From contig NZ_JBEXAE010000004.1 of assembly GCF_040566695.1 (NCBI RefSeq), positions 186,001 through 250,000 of the forward strand: a stretch of 64,000 nucleotides of DNA, given 5' to 3'. Source of the DNA: Sediminicola arcticus. GTDB lineage: Bacteria; Bacteroidota; Bacteroidia; Flavobacteriales; Flavobacteriaceae. This document shows positions 1 through 9,129 of this stretch, one piece after another. The notes under the pieces were generated by a model. That model did not search any database, was not told the origin of the DNA, and was given only the letters and a program-made list of their open reading frames with translations. Within the stretch, counting starts at the first letter, position 1; each line of letters starts with the position of its first letter. The translations under genes and the position numbers were made by a program.

Positions 1-1285
1 CTTCCAACCAGCGATCCCCTATATCGGTCCTGTAATACACATTATTAATAATGATATTACTAATCCTGTTTTGCATCATGCGTTGGGCATCCCGCATTGT
101 AAGCGCCGTTCCGGTTACCAATAAGGCGATACCAGTATTCCCGGTAATCAACCATTCCTCGTTAATGTTTTTGAGATGCATAGGATGAATACCTTCTTTG
201 CTGTCCTTCTTAAAGACAATGACAGAATCTTTTGAGAACAGCTCAAAGGTCTTTTTATCATCATACGGGAAAGGAGGCACTACCAAAAATGCTCCTACTT
301 GAAACCCTTTTTTTACTTGGAACTTAAATGTATTTCCTGAAGCTATTTTATAAAACATATGGCCAATGGGTTCTGTAATCCCTGCCCTCTGTATAAATAT
401 TTGAGGATATCCAAAGCGGGAAGTAAACTCTAACGGATAAATCCCATTTCCATTTACAATACAGTTGATGTCTATATGGCCTACAAACTTATGTTTGGCC
501 AACGTAGCTTCGAATTTTCGTAAAGTAGCTTCAAAAATTGGAGAGTCCTTGGTCCAAAACATACTGGAGCCCATTTCTCCAGTAGAAACACCAAGCTCCT
601 TGGGAAATAATTTTTTGTGCTCGAAGGTTATATTAATAGGTTCCAAAAAGTTGGTGCCATTGAAAAAGGCCGCTACTGAAACCTCTACCCCTTTAACTTT
701 CCTTTGTAATTGAAAATTGCCAAAGTCATCCCCCCACGATTTTTCGTATGCTTTTAACACCCTAATCACATCCAATCCCTCGTCATCACTACCTACGAAA
801 AGCAATTGCTTGTATTCGGATGTCTCCCCCATAGGCTTAATGACATAGGCATTAGGGTTCAATTTCACATAGTCTATAGCATCCTGAAAACTGAAGAACT
901 CTTTAAAGGGCAATACTTTAATTTTATGCCTTTTAAGCTCATCCTGACCAAAATTACGATCCAATTCCAGCTTGTCCGTGTATTCCGTTCCGCCAATAAC
1001 TAATTTCCCAGCAGCTCTAAGTTCAGAACATACTTTTCCATAACCTGTATAATCAAAGATGATGACATCTGCCCAATCCACATGTTTTTGCCAGTCTTTG
1101 ACCTTTTGCACAAAACCGTATCCAATTTCCCTTGATGGTTTATCTTCAATGTACATCTTTACAGCATTGCCTTCTTGTGAAATGGCATAAGCTATATCCA
1201 ATGATTCTCCCCAACGGGAAACTACCAAGAACTTCCTTTTTGTTTTATCTTCCTTTGTTTGAGGTTCCGTTTTTTTTGATTTCAA
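1..1285 (-). CDS. PurD-like ATP-grasp protein (3' end cut by window edge)
   Basis: I translated this minus-strand frame myself. It stays open for about 428 codons to the window edge, so the C-terminal end is missing. The middle reads as an ATP-grasp domain (YVIKPMGETSEYKQLLF, then a Glu-rich segment with LQRKVKGVEVSVAAFF). The last visible residues (RISNIIINNVYYRTDIGDRW) match the end of phosphoribosylamine-glycine ligase, which usually has Y-R-x-D-I-G. The N-terminal domain is not typical: the PurD motif G-x-G-G-R-E-H is replaced by VVSRWGESLDIAY. It may therefore be a PurD paralogue acting on another amine rather than the purine enzyme. No in-frame ATG lies near the start, and TTG at 1285 is the best start I can see. 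A -7 box at 1417-1424 faces it. Confidence 0.7.
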   Translation of the reverse strand, partial: MKSKKTEPQTKEDKTKRKFLVVSRWGESLDIAYAISQEGNAVKMYIEDKPSREIGYGFVQKVKDWQKHVDWADVIIFDYTGYGKVCSELRAAGKLVIGGTEYTDKLELDRNFGQDELKRHKIKVLPFKEFFSFQDAIDYVKLNPNAYVIKPMGETSEYKQLLFVGSDDEGLDVIRVLKAYEKSWGDDFGNFQLQRKVKGVEVSVAAFFNGTNFLEPINITFEHKKLFPKELGVSTGEMGSSMFWTKDSPIFEATLRKFEATLAKHKFVGHIDINCIVNGNGIYPLEFTSRFGYPQIFIQRAGITEPIGHMFYKIASGNTFKFQVKKGFQVGAFLVVPPFPYDDKKTFELFSKDSVIVFKKDSKEGIHPMHLKNINEEWLITGNTGIALLVTGTALTMRDAQRMMQNRISNIIINNVYYRTDIGDRWLE

Positions 1286-1416
1286 TACGATGATATAATT
1301 GTTTAATAATAAGTTAAGGGTATCTAGGATTAAAGCAAAATACTTTAGAATAAATTAGTAAAGATTTTTGAAATTAAATCCTTTGATTTTGGGTCATAAA
1401 TTAGCAGATAATGAAA

Positions 1417-1424
1417 CAAATGTA
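1417..1424 (-). promoter_or_regulatory. -7 box for the PurD-like gene
   Basis: On the minus strand this reads TACATTTG, a perfect fit to the Bacteroidota -7 consensus TAnnTTTG. A TTG lies about 15 bases further upstream, slightly closer than usual. It would give a leader of about 125 bases before the TTG start. It is divergent from the box at 1497-1504. Confidence 0.45.
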
Positions 1425-1496
1425 CCATAAAAATAGATTCAATATTACTAGGGTTTATCTTTATTATATCTGATTACAATATCGAAACAGAAACAC

Positions 1497-1504
1497 TATT
1501 TTTG
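1497..1504 (+). promoter_or_regulatory. -7 box for the tyrosine phosphatase gene
   Basis: TATTTTTG matches TAnnTTTG exactly and lies 18 bases before the ATG at 1523, so the leader would be very short. The -33 element is not convincing. An ATG at 1507 opens only a seven-codon frame, which supports 1523 as the true start. Confidence 0.45.
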
Positions 1505-1522
1505 CAATGAAAATTACAGTAG

Positions 1523-2263
1523 ATGTTTGAATTTTTTAGTAAGAAAGAATTTCTCATAGATTATCTGGAAAATTTTGTGGATATGCACAACCATATTCTT
1601 CCAGGCATAGATGATGGCGCCAAAACAGTGGAAGAATCTATCGAACTTATCAAAGGATTTTCTGAATTTGGGGTGCAAAATTTCATTGCTACGCCCCATA
1701 TTATGGATAACTATTATCTTAACACCTCTGAAACCATACATGCTTCTTTGGATGAATTAAAAAAGGGTTTATTCGACAATGATCTTAAAGATATATCGTT
1801 TGATGTTGCTGCGGAACATATGATAGACGCTAATTTTGAAAACTTGTTGGACAAATCTGAAATGATGCCTCTTAAAACCAGTTATCTTTTAGTGGAAATG
1901 TCCTATTTACAGCCATCCATTAATTTCGATGAGGCCATTCAAAAAATTGCATCCAATCGTTTCTTTCCTATTTTGGCCCATCCTGAACGATATAACTTTT
2001 TACATCTAAAATCGTCTAAATTCAGAATCTATAAAAAACAAGGGATCCTGTTCCAGATGAACCTTTTATCGTTAAGTGAATTTTATGGTAAAGATGTGCA
2101 AAAAAAAGCCCTTCACTTGTTGGATGAAGGGCTCATAGATTTTGTTGCCTCAGACGTTCATAATATGAATCAATTGCAAAGTTTAAGGGATATAAAGGTG
2201 ACTAATACTCAAATTGAAGCGTTACTTCCTATTATTGATAGGACAATTCAAACTTTTTATTAA
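1523..2263 (+). CDS. CpsB/YwqE-type protein-tyrosine phosphatase (PHP fold)
   Basis: The product is a 246-residue metal-dependent phosphatase of the PHP superfamily. These enzymes remove phosphate from the tyrosine cluster of Wzc-type kinases and so control capsule or exopolysaccharide chain production. Motifs seen are the N-terminal metal site MHNHILPGIDDGAK (residues 21-34), TPHIMDN, the HPERY motif near 152 and the late SDVHN motif near 212. Length and order match the family. The gene is convergent with the Wzc kinase gene and only three bases separate the two stop codons, so kinase and phosphatase lie side by side but are driven from opposite ends. The substrate is inferred from family and neighbourhood. 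Confidence 0.9.
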   Translation: MFEFFSKKEFLIDYLENFVDMHNHILPGIDDGAKTVEESIELIKGFSEFGVQNFIATPHIMDNYYLNTSETIHASLDELKKGLFDNDLKDISFDVAAEHMIDANFENLLDKSEMMPLKTSYLLVEMSYLQPSINFDEAIQKIASNRFFPILAHPERYNFLHLKSSKFRIYKKQGILFQMNLLSLSEFYGKDVQKKALHLLDEGLIDFVASDVHNMNQLQSLRDIKVTNTQIEALLPIIDRTIQTFY

Positions 2264-2266
2264 ATA

Positions 2267-4642
2267 TTAAAACTTCCACCATTTTTTCATGGTTTTACTG
2301 TAACCATATCCATATTTTCCACCATATCCTAAATTGGAAACCTTCACGTCATTTACTACAAATGACAAACCTTTAATTTTACCCTCTTCTTTTAGCTTCA
2401 AGGGATAATGAATTGCCTTGTTTTCTGTAACTCCCGCTCTAGTGACATATATCATATGATTGGCGTATTCACTAATCAATAAAGTATCTGTTACTACCAT
2501 AAGTGGGGCAGTGTCTACAATAACATAATCATAAGCCTCAGAAACTTCCTCAAAAAGTAACTTAAGTCTTTTACTCAATAAAAGCTCAGATGGATTAGGA
2601 GGTATTTTTCCAGAATAAATAACATCTATAACATTGGAATGTACCAACATTGGATTAATAATGTCTTTAACCTGTAAAGAATCGTCAAATAAAAATTCTG
2701 TAAATCCATTGTCTTTATTCTTATTAGGCTTGATCAGATTATTAACTTCCTTACTTGTAAAAAAGGAATACAATTTTGGATTTCGTATATCTGCACCAAT
2801 TAGTAATACTTTTTTATGGGTACTTGCCAAAATCATGGATAAATTCGTGGATAAAAAAGTTTTACCTTCACCGGATACACTTGATGTTACAAAGACAACA
2901 TTATTTTTACCAGTCTTAGACTCTTTCGTTTTTATTAAATAATCCAAATTTGTCCTAAGTATTCGTAATGACTCTGCCATCACGGACCTATCTTCCTTTA
3001 CTATAATTTTATCGTCTTTTTTATTGAGCTTTGGAATTTCTCCAAGTACTGGGTTATCTGTTACCAATTTTTCCAATCCATGCTTATTATGAATTTTATT
3101 ATCCAAGAGGTCATTGGCATAGATTATAGAAAATGGAATAAATAGCCCGAATATGAAAGCAGCTAGAAAAACTATAGGCTTTTTAGGTGAAACCGGAATA
3201 TTTTGGGACCCATAGGCTCCATCTATGATTTTAGATTTAGGAGCACTAGAAGCTAGGCTAATTTGGGCTTCTTCCCGTTTTTGCAATAAATATAAATAAA
3301 GACTTTCAGTAGTTTGCTGCTGTCTTGTAATATCCCTCAATGCGCGCTCATTTTTGGGGGCAGAGTATAATTTTGAATTAAACCTGGACTGCTGGCTACT
3401 AAGATTATTCACCTGCATACTTAAATTGTTAGTCATTCCCGTTAAACTGGACAGGAGATTCTGCCTAAGTCCATTCAATTCTTGATCTAGATTCTGTATG
3501 ATAGGATTCTTTTCGTTAGCACCTTTTAAAAGTCGTTTGCGCGTCGACACCAATTCGTTGTAACGTGCCGTAGTATTAACTATTGAGCCATCAGTTAACC
3601 CTACGTTCGAAGGTAAAACATCATAGGTATCCTGATCTTCCACGATATCTCTCATAGAAGCGGCTATATTTAATTGCACCGTTGCATTTTGTAATTCCTG
3701 CTGATTTGCAACACCTACATTTAAATTCACATTGGCCTCTGAGGCAATATCTGTAATACCCCTACCCGTTTTAAATTCTTGGGCTGACTGATCTACACTG
3801 GATAAATCAGAGTAAATATCGGTAATCCTATCATCAATAAAATTGGAAGTTCTATCTGCAATTATTTTTTTATCGGCTATGGCATTCTTATTATACGTTA
3901 TAATAAGTGTATTTAATATGTCCTTGGCTTTTCTTAGAATGGGGTCATTTAAAGAAATATTTAAAATATTAGAACCTTCTGCAGCCGCTACTACAACTAT
4001 TTTCTTTTGATATTGTTGCGCCAATGCAATTATTGGACTAATAGATACCTTGTATTTTTTGTCTTTTTGACTATTAGTGAAATTCTGAGAATTAGGTGTA
4101 ATTACTAAATCACCAATGGCCGTTGAAATGGTCTTACCATAGGCGTATACCTGCATAGGTTTATCCTCTTCTTCTGTATATCCAAAAGTAGTATCAGAAG
4201 ATAAACTAATCCAAAACTCTAGATTAGAATTATTTATTGTAGAATCAGGTTCAAAAAAATTAAGTTTAAAAGGATCGTTCTTATAAATTTCTGTACTTTT
4301 TATATTTCCAACCGACTCAATTTTGATATTCAAACCCAATTGCCTAATAACTTCTACTAGGTTAGGCCTTGAATTAATAATCTGTATTTCATCCTCCACC
4401 TTTTTAGACCCCCCTGAGAATATGTCCAACTCTTTAAAAACGCTAAGCTCTGAGGTGGTACTTTGATCTTCTAAAATTTGAATTTTTGCACTGGCAGCGT
4501 ATTCAGGGACAGAATATCTAATATAAAGTAAAGCTAATAGCAAGGTAAAAAATACAGAAAGGGCAAACCATTTCCAATGTTTTGTATAAGAAGTAAAAAT
4601 ATCTTTTAAATCTATTTCTGAAAGACTATGATTTGAGTTCAA
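2267..4642 (-). CDS. wzc: Wzc-type polysaccharide co-polymerase and tyrosine autokinase
   Basis: A 791-residue inner-membrane protein that sets polysaccharide chain length and export through cycles of autophosphorylation. An N-terminal Wzz domain carries TM1 at about 25-42. A long periplasmic coiled region follows, including the GNVR-like stretch near 430-465, then TM2 at about 489-508. The cytoplasmic BY-kinase domain has Walker A SSVSGEGKT (K594), Walker A' GADIR (D618) and Walker B VIVDTAP (D710). The C-terminus is a tyrosine cluster (Y773, Y777, Y779, Y781), the usual phosphorylation site. It is the last gene of the leftward operon, 28 bases after wza, and its phosphatase is the convergent neighbour. 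Confidence 0.95.
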   Translation of the reverse strand: MNSNHSLSEIDLKDIFTSYTKHWKWFALSVFFTLLLALLYIRYSVPEYAASAKIQILEDQSTTSELSVFKELDIFSGGSKKVEDEIQIINSRPNLVEVIRQLGLNIKIESVGNIKSTEIYKNDPFKLNFFEPDSTINNSNLEFWISLSSDTTFGYTEEEDKPMQVYAYGKTISTAIGDLVITPNSQNFTNSQKDKKYKVSISPIIALAQQYQKKIVVVAAAEGSNILNISLNDPILRKAKDILNTLIITYNKNAIADKKIIADRTSNFIDDRITDIYSDLSSVDQSAQEFKTGRGITDIASEANVNLNVGVANQQELQNATVQLNIAASMRDIVEDQDTYDVLPSNVGLTDGSIVNTTARYNELVSTRKRLLKGANEKNPIIQNLDQELNGLRQNLLSSLTGMTNNLSMQVNNLSSQQSRFNSKLYSAPKNERALRDITRQQQTTESLYLYLLQKREEAQISLASSAPKSKIIDGAYGSQNIPVSPKKPIVFLAAFIFGLFIPFSIIYANDLLDNKIHNKHGLEKLVTDNPVLGEIPKLNKKDDKIIVKEDRSVMAESLRILRTNLDYLIKTKESKTGKNNVVFVTSSVSGEGKTFLSTNLSMILASTHKKVLLIGADIRNPKLYSFFTSKEVNNLIKPNKNKDNGFTEFLFDDSLQVKDIINPMLVHSNVIDVIYSGKIPPNPSELLLSKRLKLLFEEVSEAYDYVIVDTAPLMVVTDTLLISEYANHMIYVTRAGVTENKAIHYPLKLKEEGKIKGLSFVVNDVKVSNLGYGGKYGYGYSKTMKKWWKF

Positions 4643-4670
4643 ATGTTTGGAGGTTTAATTAATGGCTAAA

Positions 4671-5453
4671 TTAATTTCTCGTTAATAAAATAACTGTTGA
4701 TGTAATTAAGATGGAAGCTATGGATAGTCCAATTGTAGCCCTATTATCTAAAGAAGATGCTGTAACTGCTGATTGGTTGGGTTCTACATAGACAACGTCA
4801 TTTTGGGTTAAGTAATACACGGGAGACTTTAAAGCCTGTTTGCTGGTCAAATCTATTCTTGTATACACTTTGGTCCCATCAAAATCTCTAATAACCAATA
4901 CATTTTTCCGCATGCCCTTAATGGTAAGGTCACTTGCTAGACCAATGGCCTCTAAAATAGTAATCTGTTCTCCATTTACTTGGTACGTACCCGGCCTATT
5001 TACCTCTCCCAAAATGGTCACTGTAAAATTTTTCAATCGAATATTTATGATGGGATCCTTTAGATAATCTGAAAGCTTATTCCGTAATAATACTCTTACT
5101 TCTTCAGGAGATAGCCCAGCTATCCTTATTTTACCAATAACAGGAAAATCTATTTCCCCATCCTTATCAACAATATAATCCACTTGTTCTGGACGTACGC
5201 CCCCTTCTTCAGCAGCTCCCCTGAAAAGATTAAAAGGTGTACTAGCTACAGCATCCAAAGTTGATATATATATCCCTACAATGTCATCTACCTTGAATTT
5301 TTGAACAAAAGACTTATTATCTACCAAGGTCTCAAAATTACCCGCATCTTGAAAATAGACCACTTCCTTTTTGGAAGCACAGGATGATAAAAAAATAATA
5401 TTTAAGATTAATAATGCATAAAATGCACAAGTCATCTTTTTTCTTGATCCCAT
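4671..5453 (-). CDS. wza: Wza-type polysaccharide export lipoprotein (OPX family)
   Basis: Outer-membrane polysaccharide export protein that passes the polymer handled by Wzc. The frame is open to 5522, but that start lies inside the preceding gene. The ATG at 5453 gives MGSRKK followed by a hydrophobic stretch and the lipobox LSSC, a proper lipoprotein signal, so I prefer it (260 residues). The Poly_export domain (about 45-150) has DGEIDFPVIGKIRIAGLSPEE. A SLBB domain follows (TVTILGEVNRPGTYQVNGEQ). A hydrophobic helix ends the protein (IGLSIASILITSTVILLTRN), as in Bacteroidota OPX proteins. It sits between the dehydratase gene and wzc. Confidence 0.9.
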   Translation of the reverse strand: MGSRKKMTCAFYALLILNIIFLSSCASKKEVVYFQDAGNFETLVDNKSFVQKFKVDDIVGIYISTLDAVASTPFNLFRGAAEEGGVRPEQVDYIVDKDGEIDFPVIGKIRIAGLSPEEVRVLLRNKLSDYLKDPIINIRLKNFTVTILGEVNRPGTYQVNGEQITILEAIGLASDLTIKGMRKNVLVIRDFDGTKVYTRIDLTSKQALKSPVYYLTQNDVVYVEPNQSAVTASSLDNRATIGLSIASILITSTVILLTRN

Positions 5454-5487
5454 AATATTTAAATTTTTGTACAAGTATATGGAAAAA

Positions 5488-7422
5488 TTAAGATTGGAAA
5501 ATTTCATCAGCAGTTTTATCAACTTTATTCTCAGATTTTTTCACATCCAACCTACATAATTCTGAATTATTGGAAACAAACTCTGGCACTATTTTCTTCA
5601 TCAGAGAAACTGTATCCCCATTAAAGAACATATTGGTCACACATAGTTCATCTATTTGAGAACGAACCTTGGAATAATCCAAGTCGCGCACCTTTCCTAT
5701 CATGATCTTTTTATGATAGGTAGGCAATGTGTTTTCTCCATTTGCCAATAATTCTTCATACAGTTTTTCCCCTGGGCGTAAGCCTGTCACTTTTATATCA
5801 ATATCCTCAGGGTACTTTAAACCAGATAGTTTGATCATGTTCTTTGCCAAATCGAATATTTTTACGGATTCCCCCATATCAAAAATAAAAATCTCCCCTC
5901 CTGCTCCCATGGCAGCGGCTTCCAATACCAATTGGGAAGCTTCTGGGATGGTCATAAAGAAACGGGTTACATCTTTATGTGTAACGGTTAATGGCCCTCC
6001 TTTCTCGATTTGTTTTTTAAATAAAGGTATTACGGAACCATTGGATCCTAATACATTCCCAAATCTAGTGGTAATAAATTTTGTCTTATTTTGTTGTTGG
6101 GCACAACTAATGTACATTTCGGCAATGCGCTTTGTGGCTCCCATCACGTTCGTGGGATTTACGGCCTTATCCGTAGAGACAAATACAAATTTTTCCACGT
6201 TATGGGACAATGAAAGATCCACCATCATTTTTGTGCCTGCCACGTTAATTTTAATGGCCTCATAGGAATTGTATTCCATCAGCGGCACATGTTTATAGGC
6301 CGCGGCATGAAACACCATGGTGGGTTTATATTCCTGGAAAAACGTGTTCATTCTATTCTTATCCCTAACATCTGCCACAAGAGGAATAAAATTATGGCGC
6401 CCAGCCTGTTTTAATTCTTGTTGAAGATCGTACAGGGCAGATTCTGCCTGATCTATAATTATTAAGGCCTTATAGTCATAATGTACAATTTGCCTAACAA
6501 TCTCGCTGCCAATAGAGCCGGCCCCACCAGTAACTATGATCACTTGGTCTTTCAACTCGCCGGAAACTTTGGATCTTTTAATATTAATAGGAACTCGATT
6601 CAATAAATCCTCTATCTGAACCTGTTTAATTTGGGAAATTTTTAATTCCCCATTTATCCAATCCTCAACGGGTGGGACAATTTTCACCTTAACCGGAAGA
6701 TCCACGAGACTTTCCAACAATTCCCTAGACTTATTACTTTCAATATTATGAATAGAGAATATAATTTCGGCAACCTCCTTCATATCTATGAAATAATTTG
6801 TCAGATCATCTCTTCCGTACACCACCACACCATTGATACTTTTACCAACCTTTTTTCTATCCTCATCAATGTAGCCCACTACTCGAGATCTACTTTTTGT
6901 TGTACTGGTAAGGGCATTATAGGTCATAATTCCTGATTCTCCCGCTCCAAAAATCAACACATTAATATTTGTCTTGTATTTCTTGACCATATTTTCATAT
7001 AGTGCTTTAAAAACATATCTAGATGCCGTTAAAGAAATAAAGCCAATTAAACTATGGATTATAATTATGGATAATGGAATGGTGAAATCTTCCATATAAT
7101 TGTATTGTCTGTTCAGGATGACCATAAAAATGGTGATAATGCTGGACATACAAATGGCGTTGAAAATATTATAAACATCCCTTACACCCGTGTGTCTAAC
7201 CACTCCTTTATAAGAACCAATAAACAAAAAGGACAAAAGAGCTATTAAAACAATTATGGGCATTTGTATAAAAAGCTTATCAATATCAAAATTCATCGTT
7301 AGATTGAACCGTATTAAATAAGACAGTACGAAGGAAAATGCCACCAAAAATAAATCGATAACCAATACGAGCCACTTTGAAGCATATCTATGAACATTGT
7401 TCAAAAGGTAGTTTTTTATCAT
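5488..7422 (-). CDS. Membrane-bound UDP-GlcNAc 4,6-dehydratase, CapD/PglF type
   Basis: A 644-residue protein of the large membrane-bound extended SDR group (CapD, PglF, WbpM). These convert UDP-GlcNAc to a 4-keto-6-deoxy sugar nucleotide. Four N-terminal TM segments lie at about 16-131, then a CoA-binding-like Rossmann domain (INVLIFGAGESG), then the catalytic SDR domain with GGAGSIG near 299-305. The active-site stretch STDKAVNPTNVMGATK has Met in place of the SDR Tyr, which is normal in this group. The start at 7422 overlaps the preceding stop as ATGA. A longer frame to 7500 would run into the aminotransferase gene and adds no conserved sequence. It works with the upstream aminotransferase, as PglF does with PglE. 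Confidence 0.92.
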   Translation of the reverse strand: MIKNYLLNNVHRYASKWLVLVIDLFLVAFSFVLSYLIRFNLTMNFDIDKLFIQMPIIVLIALLSFLFIGSYKGVVRHTGVRDVYNIFNAICMSSIITIFMVILNRQYNYMEDFTIPLSIIIIHSLIGFISLTASRYVFKALYENMVKKYKTNINVLIFGAGESGIMTYNALTSTTKSRSRVVGYIDEDRKKVGKSINGVVVYGRDDLTNYFIDMKEVAEIIFSIHNIESNKSRELLESLVDLPVKVKIVPPVEDWINGELKISQIKQVQIEDLLNRVPINIKRSKVSGELKDQVIIVTGGAGSIGSEIVRQIVHYDYKALIIIDQAESALYDLQQELKQAGRHNFIPLVADVRDKNRMNTFFQEYKPTMVFHAAAYKHVPLMEYNSYEAIKINVAGTKMMVDLSLSHNVEKFVFVSTDKAVNPTNVMGATKRIAEMYISCAQQQNKTKFITTRFGNVLGSNGSVIPLFKKQIEKGGPLTVTHKDVTRFFMTIPEASQLVLEAAAMGAGGEIFIFDMGESVKIFDLAKNMIKLSGLKYPEDIDIKVTGLRPGEKLYEELLANGENTLPTYHKKIMIGKVRDLDYSKVRSQIDELCVTNMFFNGDTVSLMKKIVPEFVSNNSELCRLDVKKSENKVDKTADEIFQS

Positions 7423-8549
7423 GATGTCAGGATTTCTAGGATTAATGCTACTGTTCTTTCCAAATCTTCCAATGTTAAATTGGATCCACTGGGCAAACAC
7501 AAACCACGTTCAAATAAATCTTCAGACGTACCATCCGAAAAATGTGGGTATTTTTCAAAAATGGGCTGTAAATGCATGGGCTTCCATAAAGGCCTGGATT
7601 CTACGTCATCTGTCAATAACCCCAAGCGTATCTTTTCTCTAATTTCAAAAGAGGGGGTAAGTATGCAGGTGAGCCATCTGTTTGAGTAAAAACCTGCTGG
7701 TTCATCAACAAATTCAATTTCCTTAAAATGACCTAATTTAGATCGATAATATTCATAGTTGGCCCTTCTCGCCATAACCCTATCCTCTAGTACTTCCATT
7801 TGGCCACGACCTATACCAGCCAATATATTGCTCATTCTATAATTATAACCAACATGGGAATGTTGGTAGTGAGGAGCATCATCCCTTGCTTGGGTAGCCA
7901 AAAACACTGCTTTTTCCTTTAATTTTTTATTCTTTGTAAGTAATGCTCCACCACCTGAAGTTGTTATTATTTTATTCCCGTTAAAAGATAAAATACCAAG
8001 ATCACCAAAACTACCGCATTTCACATTATTATATGAACTTCCTAGTGCTTCGGCACTATCCTCAACAATAGGTATCTGATACTTATCTGCTATTTCTCTT
8101 ATTTCTAAAACCTTATATGGCATACCATATAAGTGCACGGCCACAATGGCCTTTGGCTTTCTGCCATTTGCTATCCTATCTTTTATAGCAGTTTCCAACA
8201 ATATGGGGGAAATATTCCAAGTATCATTTTCACTGTCCACAAAAACAGGAGTCGCTCCCAAATACATGATCGGATTGGCCGAGGCAGAGAATGTAAAACT
8301 TTGACATACTACCTCATCTCCTTTAGAAACCCCTAGCAACTCTAGTGCTAAATGAATGGCTGCCGTTCCAGAACTTAGGGCTGCAACGTGTACGTCATTT
8401 CCTATATAATGTTGAATAGCCTCTTCAAAACCATTTACGTTAGGGCCCAGAGGTGCCACCCAATTGGTGTCAAAAGCCTCTTGAACATAGACTTGTTCGT
8501 TATATCCCATATGGGGAGAGGAAAGCCAAATTTTTGTTTTAGTTATCAA
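7419..8549 (-). CDS. PglE-like DegT/DnrJ/EryC1 sugar aminotransferase
   Basis: A 376-residue PLP-dependent enzyme that aminates 4-keto sugar nucleotides. Fold-type I features are clear: VEDSAEALG with D164 for the pyridine nitrogen, and SFNGNKIITTSGGG with K193 as the Schiff-base lysine. The N-terminal KIWLSSPHMG and FDTNWVAPLGPNVNGFE resemble the PglE/LegC branch. The start is TTG at 8549, because an in-frame stop lies just upstream and the first ATG would remove conserved sequence. It is first in a leftward operon and overlaps the dehydratase gene by four bases, so the two are probably translationally coupled. The likely product is a UDP-4-amino-4,6-dideoxy-N-acetylhexosamine. Confidence 0.92.
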   Translation of the reverse strand: MITKTKIWLSSPHMGYNEQVYVQEAFDTNWVAPLGPNVNGFEEAIQHYIGNDVHVAALSSGTAAIHLALELLGVSKGDEVVCQSFTFSASANPIMYLGATPVFVDSENDTWNISPILLETAIKDRIANGRKPKAIVAVHLYGMPYKVLEIREIADKYQIPIVEDSAEALGSSYNNVKCGSFGDLGILSFNGNKIITTSGGGALLTKNKKLKEKAVFLATQARDDAPHYQHSHVGYNYRMSNILAGIGRGQMEVLEDRVMARRANYEYYRSKLGHFKEIEFVDEPAGFYSNRWLTCILTPSFEIREKIRLGLLTDDVESRPLWKPMHLQPIFEKYPHFSDGTSEDLFERGLCLPSGSNLTLEDLERTVALILEILTS

Positions 8550-8574
8550 AATGTATATTGGTTAAATTCTTTAG

Positions 8575-8591
8575 GTTATCAAAAATAACCA
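8575..8591. promoter_or_regulatory. -7 box inside an inverted repeat, promoter of the leftward export operon
   Basis: The minus strand has TATTTTTG at 8587-8580, an exact -7 box, about 30 bases before the TTG start of the aminotransferase. The box lies in a perfect repeat, GGTTAT-CAAAA-ATAACC (8575-8591), so a bound repressor could cover it. A TTTA 17 bases upstream is a weak -33 candidate. Confidence 0.45.
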
Positions 8592-9129
8592 TACCAACCG
8601 TCATTAAACCACTATTGTTTTATATTTCGTCCAAGATTTCAAATCATCGATAAACGGTCATAAGAGTCCAGTATAATTGAAAAAAAACATTCAATTAGGA
8701 GCTGTTTTGTAAATCTGTAAGTAAACCATCAGAAAAATAACTGCATTTTGTTCAATAATAATTTTGGCATTATATATTCAATCAAAATAACCTTTTTACG
8801 ATGAATCGCAATAATGAAATGAATGATTCGTTTAAGAATTTAAACATAAAACAAGCTACCAGTAATAAAAGAATCCAATTTTACGATTCCCTTTTTTCAT
8901 AAAAAAATTAACTAAATCCATAGAAAATTTACAAAAGTTGTTAAAGAACAATGTAGTTCATCGAATAAACATATCTCAAAAGTCTACAGGTAAATTAAAT
9001 ACGTAAAACCCCCAAGTATCCATTTAGTGCATTTCATCGAATAAATTTTGTTTTTCATCGATGATATTTAAAAAATAGATATTTTTATGGAACCTAAGTT
9101 TTACCTAACACATAAATATTGAAGTACTT
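8592..9129. other. Intergenic regulatory stretch between divergent units
   Basis: No coding frame is convincing here. The region separates the leftward export operon from the rightward lyase gene. It holds an 8-base inverted repeat, TAATTGAA/TTCAATTA (8674-8697), and a set of TTCATCGA-type repeats close to the lyase gene. It is strongly AT-rich. I see no -7 box at the consensus for the lyase gene. TAAGTTTT at 9095-9102 is one mismatch away. Confidence 0.4.
8957..9062. repeat. Three direct copies of a TTCATCGA motif upstream of the lyase gene
   Basis: TTCATCGAATAAA occurs identically at 8957-8969 and 9033-9045, and TTCATCGAT follows at 9054-9062. A related CATCGATAAA is at 8645-8654. They lie 70-175 bases before the lyase start, the usual place for activator sites. 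The regulator is not identifiable from this window. Confidence 0.5.

Noticed and set aside
5729..6265. 178-codon plus-strand frame inside the CapD/PglF-type gene
   Set aside because: It lies fully antisense to a gene with intact motifs, has no family pattern and no own promoter. It is a shadow of the coding strand.
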